A DNA stretch of 64,000 nucleotides from Epiperipatus broadwayi. Taxonomy: Eukaryota; Onychophora; Udeonychophora; Euonychophora; Peripatidae. Of this stretch, positions 10,716 through 23,443 are shown one piece after another (within the stretch, counting starts at the first letter, position 1; each line of letters begins with the position of its first letter). The DNA lies in assembly GCA_028023455.1 (NCBI GenBank), contig JAQFVV010000072.1, positions 2,066,501 to 2,130,500 on the forward strand, written 5' to 3'. Position numbers and translations under genes: made by a program. The notes beneath the pieces were generated by a model. That model worked only from the letters and a program-made list of their open reading frames with translations, was not told the origin of the DNA and made no database searches.

Positions 10716-12200
10716 TGCATAGAGAAGATAAAAGCAGGTGCTTTTTATTAGCCAAAGTCAATAATAAAATAGATTAAAAATACGCCAATAATTTGCATTT
10801 TAAGGTCTTCAACCATAAAAACATAATCACAGAATATCAGTCATAAGTATTCAATTTTAATTTTTTAATTATTTGAATATTTAAATTTTTTTTTAATTAT
10901 TTGATAAATAGTATAATTTATTAATGTGTTTGCATTTGCATTGGTGTGACTGTGTACTATATAAATTATATAACATTAAATCATTTATGCTCTTTATTGT
11001 ACGATATATAAATTTGTATTCAAATATAACAAAAGTGGTTTATGTTGTAATTTTGGGTCTCTGATCCAAGTTTAAGGTAATCTTATTTTATAGGCATAAT
11101 GGTTCTCAAAAGGTTAACTATTTATTAATGTGTTTATATTTGTATTAGTGTATTTGTGTTTGCATTTGCATATTTGTGTTTGTATAACAAGTAATGATTT
11201 ATACATATATAGAGCAGTGCAATGTAAATTTAAAAACTGCTTATCAGATGTACAGAAAGATTGCAGTAAAGCAATCACAAAATTTACTGGGCATAATACC
11301 ATGTGAAAATATAAATATTTAAAACCAATAAAGAGAGATTTCAAATGGTGTGTGTGTGTGTGTGTGACGATGTTGTGTATATACCACATGGAATTGTATG
11401 CAGGCAAAGAATCAAATTCTGATTCTTGCATATGCCTTGATACTCATATGCTGTAGAGTCAGTAGTTTTGCCACATCTTGCATCACATTATTTTCAACTC
11501 TATAGCTAGCAAATGAGCTATATGCAAATAAATGATATCTCTGTAGGACAATAAATATAAAAAAATAGCATCCCTGATGTGCATAAAGAATATAAACATC
11601 ACTGATGTACACAAAAAAACAAAATAAAGAATGAAATTCATTTTATCAGTGATACAGATAGTAGCCTACAATTTCTAGTTTTACATAGACAAGAGGCCAA
11701 TTGCTAGGATGACAAATGCATATCCACCTTCTGGAAATGATTTGTTTCGTATCTTTTATTAGGATGAATCTTTTTCTTATAGACGCCTTTGAAATTTGTT
11801 AAGGGTACAAAATAAAAATGAAGTATTCTTATGCGAATAGTTTTGGAGAGTCTGAAGCTATGAATTATCTCAGGTAAGAAGTATTATATATAGTTTGAAA
11901 GATAATTTTTGAGAAATACAAAGAAATTATCAATAAAGATGTAATTTAAATTCAATTAATGATCAATTAGAAATTATGAGCAAACAATGAAGTCAAAATT
12001 ATGTTGGATGTTGAAATTTTTTCCCCTTATTTTTCAAATGGTAATCACTATTTGTCTTACCTATTATTTTCCTTAGTTTTTCTAGTTTCTATCAACATAA
12101 AGTTTTTTGCTGTAACATTATTAAAACTAAAGTTATTGTGAAAATTGTCTCAAGTCAGTTTTTTTTTTTTAAATTCATGACCTGGGTGTGCAAACAGTTA
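10716..12200. other. Low-complexity spacer with TG microsatellite
   Basis: Contains a (TG)n run at 11348-11366 and imperfect repeats of TTTGCATTTGCAT and related words at 10925-10950 and 11128-11190. The minus-strand frames of 105 and 66 codons here follow these simple repeats and are not called genes. Confidence 0.5.
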
Positions 12201-12204
12201 ATAT

Positions 12205-12430
12205 AAACTGAGCGCTGATTATATGTGTATGTGAGATGGTGATCTGGACCAACTGATGCACGCTGGTTGAGCATCAAATAGGAATATTGGAGATCATTTA
12301 TCTTTTTCATAATATTGGAGATCATTTATCTTTTTCATATGTATATATGTGGTCATGTGTATCGGTTGTATAGGATGGAATGGATAGATGTAGGGAGCTT
12401 GAAAGTCTGAGTTCAAGCCCCTTATAATTA
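12205..12430. mobile_element. Foldback-element outer arm (copy 3, inverted)
   Basis: Inverse of the outer arm at 1453 and 44993, running from GAGATGGTGATCTGGACCAA to the terminus GAGTTCAAGCCCCTTATAAT. Inside it a 28-bp segment (AATATTGGAGATCATTTATC...) is duplicated in tandem at 12283 and 12311. The terminal 30 bp resemble a B-box (GAGTTCAAGCCCC). Confidence 0.7.
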
Positions 12431-12435
12431 CATTA

Positions 12436-14430
12436 AGTTTAGTATAGAAAATATATATTTAAATATTATATATACACACAAACTAAAAGTCAAAAAACAA
12501 TATACTTATTTATAAAAATCATTAATAAGGATTTAAAAATTATCAAATGTGATCCGTCATAAGAACTTTTTTTAAAAAACCCTTCTCTCAGAATCGTACT
12601 ATTTTTCCCCCAACCAAGCAAATTTCTTCATCGTTACACAATTACAGAATGTTAAGAATTGCAGCAGTAATATTTTATTACATTTCTTTTTTTAAAAAAA
12701 AAAATTACATTTATAATAGCAAATCCAAGCTCATGTTAAAAGAAAGCCATTCCAAGCTGTTAAAAATGTAAAAGCACTCTTAAAGGTTTAATAAAAGTAT
12801 ACCGTATAATGATATCATATGGGAGATTTAGTATCATCAGCCAAGAGATGGAAGCAAACAGAATTAGAAAAAAAAAAAAAATTCAAATAAATAACAGTAT
12901 GATAATGGCATTTATATTGGTGAAAAAAAAAGTGTGAATAATCAAAGTGAGAAATGTAAAAAGCTACTTTAACAACGACAAAAAAAAAAAAACCCTGTTA
13001 AATGTAAAGTTGATCATAAATAGGGCTTCAATTTTAATAACAAATTACCAGTTTAAATCCTAAACTTTAAAAATGACTTTCATAAATAAATTTTCAATAA
13101 GTAAACAAACGACTAATAGTTTTTTAATTATATGTATATGCACTCGATTGATATTTAATTATTAAAAAAAAAAAAATTCTTGAAGTTCAAGTTTCGTAGA
13201 TCATAGATCATAACCCACCATTGCCAATTTTAGTACTTCAATGATAAAGACCTTGCCAACAGTCCCTCACAGACGAAAAGTGAAGGAGAAAGCAATAATT
13301 GTCAATCGGGTTTGTAAAGTAGAAGTGATTTTCCATCCTGACCTTATTCCTCTAAGAATTAGCTTGTAACAGTTACTGACAAATATTCGATAATCAGCTG
13401 CAATGGTTATAAACCAGCTATCTGACACTAAAATCCTAAGCCTTTTGAAATTTTTTTAGTTGACCTGAATTCAAACTTCAGGTTTAAGGTGTGGCAGGCA
13501 AATGTCTACCTCTGCATTCCAAGGCTCTTGATTTTTGATAATAATTTTAAAATAACACAAAAAGAAACCATTGAAATACATATATCCTTATACATAGTTT
13601 AAATAACATTCAACCAGCATCTGGACTGCTGCAAAAGGAATGGCACAGGGCCATCTTATTTGTGATCATCCAATCTACCAATGTGGGATATGCTGTTATA
13701 ACACAATTTATTAATGGCTAAAATAAAACTCTGAATAGGGATATGTTAGTATAACTTGTACTATAGACTCCACAAACTATCACTGGTAAGAGGTTTCTAC
13801 TATAATTTATATTGTGAGATTGCTAGGTTATTACCCACAATTGAGCATTATCATTTGATCATATTAATCTGCAGTTAATTTCATTTTCCTATTTTTGAAT
13901 TAGATAAAATTAACATACATATAAAACAACTCTAATAAAATGAAAATAAGTGCATTTTTTGTGGTAAGAAATAATTAATAACATAGAGATAAACATTCAG
14001 AATCATTATGCAATAATATGATAGATATCCCTAAAAAATAAGAAAAACAATCAGTCTGAGCACTGGAAATGACCCTGAATACAATATCAGTAATGTCCCT
14101 GCACAAAATGTGTGCTGCAAAAAAATTTTTATGTGCTCCAAGTTTCTATACTAGAAAGTTCCAAAATAAAATACTATGATTTAAGATGGTCATAATAACT
14201 TATTTTTTTTAAAAACATTTCATAAAACGTATACTTCTTGATTAAGGTCTTATTTAGCAATATTCTAAAAAAACCTCAATACATCTCAAAATGCACCATA
14301 CTGTACAAAGTGACATTAATAAACATTTCACAATAAGGAATTCAATGATTATAAATTTTATTTATACTTCAGATCAAGTAAATTACTTATTATCACCTCT
14401 CTTAAAACTGTTGTATGCATAATATATACA
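12436..14430. other. AT-rich spacer, no gene seen
   Basis: Numerous poly-A and poly-T runs. No coding frame above chance, no inverted ends, and no RNA gene recognised. Confidence 0.55.
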
Positions 14431-14621
14431 TGGTTCTATGCAGTCTGGTGGAGTAGGTAGTAAATGTCCGAGTTGGGTTGGAAGGTTCCAGGATCAATTT
14501 TGATATTCACAGGTCTGGTGCTTATATTTCTTATGAATTCCTGAGCCTTTTTTTTATATATCCAAGTATTCCTCAGTAGAAGTATTTTCAATTTCTCCAG
14601 TCACAATCTTTATCGTCTGTT

Positions 14622-14713
14622 ATGAAACTTATTCAGCCTGGAAGTAAAAAATGTCATGCGATTTGCCATGAAACTTATTCAGCCTGGAAGCAAAAAATCT
14701 CATGCGATTTGCC
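14622..14713. repeat. 46-bp tandem duplication
   Basis: Two near-identical copies of a unit starting ATGAAACTTATTCAGCCTGG, at 14622 and 14668, with two to three differences. Confidence 0.85.
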
Positions 14714-15670
14714 AAAGGAATTTCAGTTTTACATGCTTATTTATTAAGAAATATTAACCTGTATGACTCTCTCTGAAGAGTAAGGTTTTTAAATCAGTTC
14801 CCATTCGAGTACTTCCAGGGCGTAAACTTCTCATGAGTTCCTGATGAATAAAGTGATTCAACTTTTTTTTAAATATAAACTTGAATTCTATTATGATAAA
14901 TTACTGCATGAAGAAAAAAAATACGTAGCAATATATGAATAAAATACAAATTGATTGAAAAACCCCATAACATTTTTTATCAAATATGTTTCATTTCAGT
15001 TGATAAAGATTACGATTGAATAAAGTGAAAATATCTAAATTCAATGAAATTAATTTGCAATTATTATTTATTATTATTTATATTGTTAATCATATTTAAA
15101 TGAATTACATATATACATATGAACACATCAATGATTACATACTGTTAGTTGGAACTCAAATATAATACATAAATTCGAACAAACACTAGAATATTTCAAC
15201 AGTGTTTACTTTTTAGCTATGCTGCTCGATTCAGACTTTGTGATTCTAAATACACATAGTACTGTCATTCTAGCATTGGCTTGTATTCATTTAATATATA
15301 AATACATAGATAGGATAGTTTTTATTCATTTTAAATAAAATAAACAATAGTTATAAAACGCAATATAAAATAATCCAATGATATATCGCTTGAGGGTTCT
15401 TAAGGTCAAATGTCTGAAGTGACAAGTTTGGGAGCTGTAATTCAGTTTTCCATTCTGCTCAAAGTAATCAGTTGTATGGGATATCATAGGCTAATTGTGC
15501 CCAGAAGTAATATAGCTAGAAGTACGATCTGAGGACTTTGATCAACAGAATCTGCCATTCAATCATGCACTAGACAAGCGGTGGCGAATTTATGGCACGC
15601 GTGTCACATATAAAAAAATTTCTGGCATGTCATCAATTTTCATTTTAAAACGAAAAATGCAAGATTTCAA

Positions 15671-15899
15671 AAATTTAAGGCGCTATCTAGCCATAGAATA
15701 CTAAATAAGAACAAACGGCCAAACAAAAATTTCCGAATAGTAACGATGTAATTATGATATGATAGGAACTTTATATTCAAAGGGAAAATTTAAGGCGCCA
15801 TCTAGCCATAGAATACTAAATAAGAACAAACGGCCAAACAAAAATTTCCGAATAGTAACGATGTAATTGTGATATGATAGGAACTTTATATTCAAAGGG
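15671..15899. repeat. 115-bp tandem duplication in the hAT 5' region
   Basis: Two copies (15671-15785 and 15786-15899) that begin AAATTTAAGGCGC and are almost identical, so the duplication is younger than the element. Confidence 0.85.
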
Positions 15900-16402
15900 G
15901 GCGAGATGCGCGCAGACAAAGAACATATTCGCAGAAAGTGAGATCGAAGATTCACGCGGCAAGTACATAAATTACGTTATGTGACAGAAGTTTTTTTTAA
16001 TTGGTATTTCGTCCATAATTTAACAAGTTGCTCCAATTTTTGTAGTTTAATTCGCGTGCATCGGATTATTCTTTCATAAGTTTTATATTTATAATAATCT
16101 CTGATTTGTGGATATTAATTGAACGTCCTCCAAATTTGCTTATTTCTTGTCTTGACCATACTTTGCGATACGACACGAGTTGGGACGTGTCGATACAGAC
16201 AGAGTGCATACAGAGTACTCAGTTGAGTTTGAAATTTAGTTGTAGCAAGAATATTGCGCTTGAGCACTGCATAATACTATTGCTTGGTAGCTGAATTTTA
16301 AAGGTAATTAATTTAAACATACATTAAAGTGAAGATTTTTGAAATATTTAAAGAAATATTTTCGTTATCAATTTTCGTAAATTTCTTCTAGTTTTACCCA
16401 AC

Positions 16403-18777
16403 ATGGCTAGTGAAAATAAAAAACAAAAACTACTATTAAAAACAAGCAGCAGAGAATTCCAAAGTGGTGTGCGTTTTATGTTTCGGGACAACTGAATGCA
16501 GGACATTCTCAATAAAACGACATTATGAGACAAATCATACACTGCTCCTTGAGAAACGCAAGGAAGAACAAAAGGAATTTATTGTTTAGGCAGTTAAAAA
16601 CAAGAATATGCAGTCAACATCCCTAATAAAATTTATCAGCAGTTCTTCAATTGTAACCACTTCTAGTTGTATTTTTATATTGAACTATTTCCATCATCTT
16701 ATATGTGTATTGAATAAAATTTAACTTTATTTAAATATTCCAAATACATTCAACTGTTAGTAATAGCATATCAAACAGGTTAGTCCTATTTACTTACTAG
16801 TTGTTAGCAATTACTAAAATAATGCCATCATAAACAAATCATTGTTTTTACCTTTTTTATATATATTATTATTAAAATTAACAATTTACATATAAATAAA
16901 AACTTAGCTGAATTACATTAAATAAAGTTAAATTTTTCTAAAGACATTCAAAACGCATATTAGATTATGGAAATAGTCCAATATAAAAATACAACTAGAA
17001 CACCATCATCACAAACCTTCAGAAAAACATAACCGCTTCTAGTTTTTTAAGTAAAATAACTTTATTAACAGAAAAATAAAAAAGAAGTATTTGCAGATTA
17101 ACAAAAAAACATTTCTTTTTTTTTTTTAAATAATAAACACTATTCCATATTTTATATACAGTAGAGAAAAATCCACCCCATATTCTTCAATTTGTTTTTT
17201 TGGCAGATATTTTATACACTGATAATAGTATTTATCCCAATCATCTTCTAGTTTTTTAATCCAATTATATTTCTTGTTATCGAAAATTAATGAACATCTT
17301 ACAGTCCCCACTGCTAAACATGGAAAACCTTTTAGTGTTGAGGAATATGTGAAGGAAACATGGTTGAAATGCGCACCTGTTCTCTTTGAAGACTGTAAAC
17401 AAGGAAAAGATTATTGAGAGAATAAAGGATTTGCTTTTGGCTAGGAACACGGTGAATGACAGAATTCTGGACATGGCTAAAAATACAACTTATCAGCAAA
17501 AAACGAATATAAATTCTTCTGACTTTGTGTCTCTCTGTCTTAATAAAAGTACAGTTATAACTGGATCAGTTCGTTTAGCATCATTCATTATTGTGTTGAG
17601 AATCATATTAAAGAGGAATTGATGAATATAACATCGTTAGCAACAACAACAAAAGGGGTGGATATTTGCAACACAGTTGTAAATGCACTTAGGCAATAAG
17701 AAAAAGAAATTGATTTAAACAAAATTGTGTCAATTACTACTGATGGTGCTTGTAATATGATTGGAAAGGGAAATGGTTTCCTCAATTTATTCACCAAACA
17801 AATTGGTCATTCGTTCTTGGTTTTCACTGTATTATGCACTAGCAGGTTTTATGAGCCAAGTCTAGTTTCAGGTCTTTGGAAGACGTTATGAGTATTGTAA
17901 CAAAAGTGGTAAATTTTATATCTGCACGTGCTTTAAATAAAAGAAAATTTTGGGAATTACTGCATGAGGTAAACTCAGTCTATAATGGTTTACTTACGTA
18001 CAATATTGTACAACAATGTTCGATGGTTAAGTCGCGGAAAAGTTCTCCAAAGATTTGTGGACTGTTTAGATGAAATTAGACTTTTTTTTCATAATGAAAA
18101 AATTATGGAAAAATGTAGTTGGTTACTGGATGTTGAATGGGCTTTGCAAAATAATGTTTTTCACTGACTTATGCTCACATTTGAGTGAATTAAATGTTAA
18201 GTTGCAAGGTAAACTCATGAAGAATCAGATCGAGTTAAAATAACCCAAGAATTTTCTGCAGTAATTCAGGCAACAAGCAATTAATTTTTTTCAAGATTTC
18301 AAGCAATTTGCAGAAACATCGAAATTTATTTTATATCCTGATACCATGGATTAGATAAATTCAATATAGAGATTTTTGAATGGCTCAACTTCGAAGATTT
18401 AGAAATGCAATTAATTGATTTTCAGTCTAGTTCCATATGTAAACAAAAATTTGTCGATTTAAGAAAGGACTTGAAAACAATTGAAAATGATCGGTTATTG
18501 GACATAATTAAAAATGCAGAATATGAAATGAGAAGACCTTGGAATGCCATTCCCGAAACCTATAACTGTTTAAAAAAAACTAGCAATTGCTGTACTGTCT
18601 ATTTTCTCCTCAACTTATGCTTGCGAGTCACTGTTTTCCTAAATAAATTTTATAAAAGATAGTTATAGAAATAAGCTGACTGATGATTCCAATGCAGCAT
18701 GTGCATTGCTTAAAGTTACGACTTATGAACCCGATATACAACATTTGGCATCCAAAGTACAACAAAAATTTCATTAA
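16403..18777 (+). pseudogene. hAT transposase (BED-finger, ZBED5/FAM200-like), broken
   Basis: Begins at ATG 16403 (MASENKKQKLLLKTSSREFQ) and ends near TAA 18775. Recognisable blocks in order: the BED zinc-finger end SIKRHYETNH (about 16508-16540, another frame); HGKPFSVEEYVKETW (about 17315); LARNTVNDRILDMAKNT (about 17437); SITTDGACNMIGKGNG (about 17730, the DGA motif of the catalytic core); and RGKVLQRFVDCLDEIRLFF (about 18030). Last is the C-terminal dimerisation block (STYACESLFS-type at about 18600, then YRNKLTDDSNAACALL). This order matches animal hAT transposases. It is split by a 340-bp MITE (16661-17000) and by many frameshifts and stops, so it is inactive. Confidence 0.85.
16661..17000. 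mobile_element. MITE nested inside the hAT element
   Basis: Inverted ends of about 40 bp, left starting TTCTAGTTGTATTTTTATAT and right being its inverse. The interior is AT-rich and noncoding. Flanks CCAC/CACC may hide a short target duplication. A shortened member of the same family lies at 63618-63684. Confidence 0.85.
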
Positions 18778-19339
18778 TAAAAGTTATAATTAGTATTGAT
18801 TTTTATATGGGAAAATGTATTGTATATAATTATTTTGTGAATTTTTTAAGTCAACTCCTTAATTTAACTTAATTAAATTTTATGATTAAATTTTTACTGT
18901 TTATTTCCTACTAAGAATTTCCCAGCACACCAGAGGTTGGACAAAAAAATAATTGTAATATTTGACATGCGCATATAAAAAGGTTTGCCACCAGGTTCGC
19001 CACCGCTGCACTAGACCATGCAGGGCAATGATATGCATTAACTTTTATGAAACTAAATAATATACAAAAAAAAATATTTATGATATATTGTAATTATGTT
19101 GGGCTATTTCCTTCCTTTGCTGTTAATTGTTAAATGTTCTTAGAAAAATTCAAACTTCATTTAAATTTTTCAAATATATCCGTCTGCTAGTAACAGCAAA
19201 CAGGTTAGTACATAAATTGTTTTGATTGATATTATTTTCCTCTCTGTGGCTGGCCTGACTAGTGATCATACTAGCAGCATGGAAAACAAACCAGAGACTT
19301 TCAGATCAGTGACTACAGAAATATCACAATAGGTTGATT

Positions 19340-20500
19340 TGCGTGCTTATTTCCATTGTCATGTGAAACTTTTCTTTGAATTTTCTTGTTTATATCTCCC
19401 CCCCCCCTATCCAACAACTTTTATACTTTATCAATGGAATATAAGTTCATTAGTATATGTCCTCTGCTACTTGAGATACATCTGTCTCTTTTCTAATCAA
19501 TTGGTAGTCTTTCTACTACATTTCTATGCAGTGACTTGTCTCTCCAATATGTTCTACATTCACATAGTATTTCATGATGCAGTTTAGTTTTTGTAGATGT
19601 AAGGATTCCTCATAATGATTATAATATAGCTTTCAAAAGCTGATCTGATGTTATATTGATTAGATATTTTTTAGTTTGTCTGTTATTTCTGGTATATATG
19701 GATACATTACATTATCAATAATGATCTCTTCTTTTGATGTTTTTTTTTGTTGTCTATTTAAGGATTTCTTATTCATTGCTGATGGATAACCATTCTTTAT
19801 GAGAATTTGCTCTAAGTAGATATTTACTTTTGCCAAATCACTGATTTCTGAACAAATTTATTTTGTACAGTTCCATAACGATAGTATAACTCCATCATTT
19901 GTGTTTCTATCATGATTGGGGGTATATGCTAAATATTTTCCTATGTGTGTGGGTTTTCAGTAAACTAGAGCTTCGATTTTATCATAGGAAGTCTTGTCAC
20001 CAGAATATCTAAGAGTGGCATTTTTTATTCACATCCTAATTGATGTGCTCAGAATATTTGTGAATAAACAGTACTTGACCATGTGCCCATACAACAAATA
20101 TATCATTAAAATACTGAAACCAGAATATAGCAGGATAATGAATAATATTTATGCAATGGTTTCAGGTTCTTCAATGTAAAGATTGCTCATCAGGTGTGAT
20201 AGTGTTGAACCTGTAGCCATTCCTTGATTTTATTGGAAGAATTTTGTCCTATATTGAAAGAATATTGCTATTATGCAGAATCTTAAGAGTTCCACTATAT
20301 TATCAATAGGAAAAGTTCCGATTTGTAAGCTATTATCATCAGTAATCTTTTTTTTTATTTTAATAGATAATGCTTCACTACAGATACATTATTGAATAAA
20401 CTTTCAACATCAAAACTTATCGTTATATCATTTTTTTCAATTTTCATATTCCTTGAGTAATTAATTCCCCAAAGTGTCTAAAATCTCTGATGAACTTTGC
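19340..20500 (-). pseudogene. Penelope-like element, reverse transcriptase to linker (minus copy)
   Basis: On the minus strand, from about 20500 leftwards, RT blocks follow in PLE order. RDFRHFGELI and the first aspartate block (ISFDVESLFNNV, about 20380-20430) come first. The MATGSTLSHLMSNLYIEEPE block (about 20160-20240), equivalent to the conserved GSPLS...NI..E, follows. After it come a region near 20080 matching YVDD in position but mutated, ILIKNGYPSAMNKKSLN (about 19780-19830) and the linker VMYPYIPEITDKLKNI (about 19660-19710). A possible GIY-YIG remnant (HIGETSH) lies near 19540. Stops and frame changes are frequent. It starts where the plus-strand copy at 20505 starts, so the two diverge. 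Confidence 0.65.
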
Positions 20501-20504
20501 TAGT

Positions 20505-22080
20505 TACAAATCTTAATTCAAACATCTAGCAGATGCTGAAATTTCTGTTCTGAAAAAAGGACTCAACCTTGTCATACCTTTAGTAAATATATGGACTGCA
20601 ATTGAATAACTCATTCAAAACAAAAATTAAAAAAAAAAAAAAACCATTAAAACCCAAATCAAATATTTTCTATGGTGAGAGGAAATCTATTAAATTTCTC
20701 AGGTGAGAGGAAATCTATTAAATTTCTCAAACTAGTCAAATCTATAAACATTCATTCTACTGGCAAAGATCATGCTACAGTTATAATGGATACTACTGAT
20801 TATGATAAAATAAGAGAGGCCTTAACAGCAGGATAATACAAAAAAAAATGGCAAAAAATCCCATACCAGTTAGGAAAAGCAAAGTTGAAAACATTAGTCA
20901 GAAAAAATCACAGGTATTTTACTGATTCAGAAAAAAAAAATTAACATGATAATTGAGCAAAATCCCCCATTTTTTTGGTCTACCTAAAATCCATAAAAAC
21001 TATGCTCCATTAAGATCTCTTGTTAGCATTAGAAATTCACTTTGTTAAAACCTGTCGATATTTCTTTTGAAGATTCTTAGTCCCTTTGAAATATAAGACA
21101 CACTTCTTTGTCAGTTACTCTAAACACTTTGTGGAGTTAATCAAGGAACATGAAAATTGAAAGAACTGACATATTGAAAGTTTTGTAGAGGAAATCTTGA
21201 TTATGTATTCTGTGATGATGCATTGTCTACTGTAAAGATCAAATGATGACAATAACTTACGTGCCAGAACAACTCTTCTTATTGATAGTGTAATGAAATT
21301 CTTAACATTTTGTATAACGACTACATACTTTCAATACAACACATTTCTTACACAAACTATTATCACCTCCTATTCACAATATTTATGTGAAAGAACTTGA
21401 AACCATGGCATAAATACTAGTCCATATCCAGATAAAGTCTAGCTTGACCATTTCAATGATATATCTGTTGTATGCCCATATGGTGAAGAACTATATAAAC
21501 ATTCCAGATATATATATATATATAAATGATATATCTTTTTCAAATCAATTCACTGTATATTTAAACATTAATAAGCATTACTATTCTTAGACACCTTGTG
21601 ATCAGACTCCCATAAAACAAACTAATAACTACCGTTAACAAAAAAAACCCACAATCACCGGAAAATAATTAGCATATACATCCAATCATAACAAGTTTGC
21701 TTAGAAACAAGTGATTTTAAAAAAGACTTACATAGAACACACTCTCGTGAAAAATGGCTATCTATCAACTTTCATTAAAAAAACATTAAATAGATAACAA
21801 AAAGAAATATTAAAAGAAAAAACAATTAAAAACACTCTAGTATATTTATATATGACAGGGATAGCAGACAAACTAAAGAAATATGCAATCAAGATTCATC
21901 AGAACAGATTTCCAAAGTCATAACATATTACGAAAAATCCTAACTGCTACAAAACCTAAACTTCAAATGCTGAAGAACAAAAACTGCATCTGCAAAATAC
22001 TATGCAAACATGGAAAGATATATATGGTGAAAAACAGTCACTCCATTGAAAAGTGATTAAAAGGGAACAAACTAATGATT
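20505..22080 (+). pseudogene. Penelope-like element, N-terminal to linker (plus copy)
   Basis: Starts with FKHLADAEISVLKKGLN (about 20515-20565), the conserved N-terminal KGL motif of PLEs. It continues with KDHATVIMDTTDYDKIREAL (about 20768), FFGLPKIHKNYAPLRSLVS (about 20970), NLDYVFCDDAL (about 21190), LVKNGYLSTFIKKTLN (about 21745) and the linker YMTGIADKLKKYAIKIHQ (about 21850). The palm region between 21240 and 21500 is poorly preserved and no GIY-YIG module is seen. A 28-bp tandem duplication sits at 20674-20729. It is head to head with the minus copy, with the junction near 20500. Confidence 0.7.
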
Positions 22081-22089
22081 ATTTAACCT

Positions 22090-23068
22090 ATATATATGCA
22101 CACATATATACACTTCGTATTTGTATGTTAAATATTGCAAATAAAATTTAAAGTTTTAATAATTTTTTATAAATAAAAATGAAATGTATATTGTAAATGC
22201 ACAGATAGAAATACACAGTATAATTAATTATAGTTATTTTGTGTTAAATGCAAAATATTTTCTAAAATTAATGATAATTGCTTCTAAATTTAACTTAAAA
22301 GTAGTTTAAAAGAAAAAAGGTCTTTTTCTTTTAACAATAAAAAAAAAAAAAAGTGGAAATGACACTCCAGGAAAAGTAATTAAAATGCTTGTAAAAACCG
22401 ATTACTAGATTAAAATTTTAGGAGATAAATAACTAAAATAATTTAATTAAAAATGCTGTTATTCCCTCTCAAAAATATGAGCTTGCAAATAGGTATTGGA
22501 CAAATAAACTCGGACCTCAGCTAAAGTAATGGGGTTATCCATATCCAATAGATTGAAGGATCCAAATGACAAGAGATTGACGTAAATTTTACAGATAAGA
22601 TACCTCCAAATCATATAAATACTGTTGGAAATTAAGTTCATGATTATCGTTGTATTATTCTATTTTAAATCTTAGATTTGAAAGCTTGTCATCATTATTC
22701 TGTATTCTTGATCTTTCTACTCTACCTTGATCCGGTCAATGAATATTATTCTGCAAGTGATTATCATTCTATGTTATTATTATTTTGCTTTAATTAATTT
22801 TTATCTGCCAGTTCCAGAAAGCCTACCATGCAAGAGTAGAGAAGCTATTATCTGCCTTGCTCTATCAAGTTGGCAGAAAGCAGGCCAAAAAACCCACCAC
22901 TGAGTATGTTAAAGATGTTAACAACTGAAAAAACTATCCGAATGTGTATCCACTATGTATCAACCTTAAAAAATAAAAAAGCATATGTCCAGTGCTACTG
23001 GAAGAACCAGCCGCCAAACCTAGACTTAATTGATATCTGTGCATCCAAAATAAATGTGAAGTAGTGAT
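22090..23068. other. Unassigned stretch flanking the TTAA element
   Basis: Two short frames have a somewhat protein-like look: minus 22459-22641 (LAEVRVYLSNTYLQAHIFER) and plus 22870-23064 (MCIHYVSTLKNKKAYVQCYW). Neither matches a family I recognise. The second ends two codons before the TTAA insertion, so it is part of the pre-insertion DNA. Confidence 0.3.
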
Positions 23069-23297
23069 TTAACCCTTTGAGACTGAAAACCGCCTGTTTA
23101 CGCATTAAAAAAAGTTTACATTTCGACCGCAATAGCGTGCAATACGTCACAGTTACGCTTTTTTTTTATTTCTCTCCGCCATTTTTCTATCTTTTTGTAC
23201 GTCTAAAAATTTTTTCTGTGCGATGAAAATTAGATTTTTTATAGCAATTTTTGTAAAGTACATTATTAAAATTTTGTAATTTTTTTTATCTTTCTAG

Positions 23298-23423
23298 ATT
23301 TTATCAACCGATAAAAAAAATATACGGAGAAAACAATTATTTTCGCCGCTAAACGTAATTACGTTTCTAACGAACTTTTCTGTTGATGTGTTTGATTTTG
23401 AGGTTTCGTATTCCCCATTACCT
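23298..23423 (+). CDS. Candidate exon inside the TTAA element
   Basis: Preceded by a strong acceptor (TTTTTTATCTTTCTAG) and followed by a consensus donor (CCT|GTAAGTA). Between them lie exactly 126 bp, 42 open codons, including RRKQLFSPLNVITFL and VDVFDFEVSYSPLP. It is less AT-biased at codon position three than the flanks. No family is recognised. It could be a captured host exon or an exon of an unknown element gene. Confidence 0.3.
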
Positions 23424-23443
23424 GTAAGTATTCATTATTTTTT

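Larger units (their letters stand above)
15576..19008 (+). mobile_element. hAT DNA transposon, 3.4 kb, with 8-bp target duplication
   Basis: The ends are AAGCGGTGGCGAA on the left and TTCGCCACCGCTG on the right, inverted with one substitution. They are flanked on both sides by the 8-bp target duplication CACTAGAC (15568-15575 and 19009-19016). An 8-bp duplication with CA..TG-type ends is diagnostic of hAT. The interior holds a broken transposase, a 115-bp tandem duplication near the left end and a nested MITE. Subterminal words GGCACGCGTGTCA and TGACATGCGCAT lie near the two ends. Confidence 0.9.

Noticed and set aside
14440-14512. tRNA-like SINE (GGAGTAGGTAGT followed by GGTTCCAGGATCAA)
   Set aside because: The A-box resemblance is fair but the B-box is displaced and lacks the TTCGA core; no second copy in the window.
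17126-17797. Several minus-strand frames
   Set aside because: Antisense shadows of the hAT transposase.
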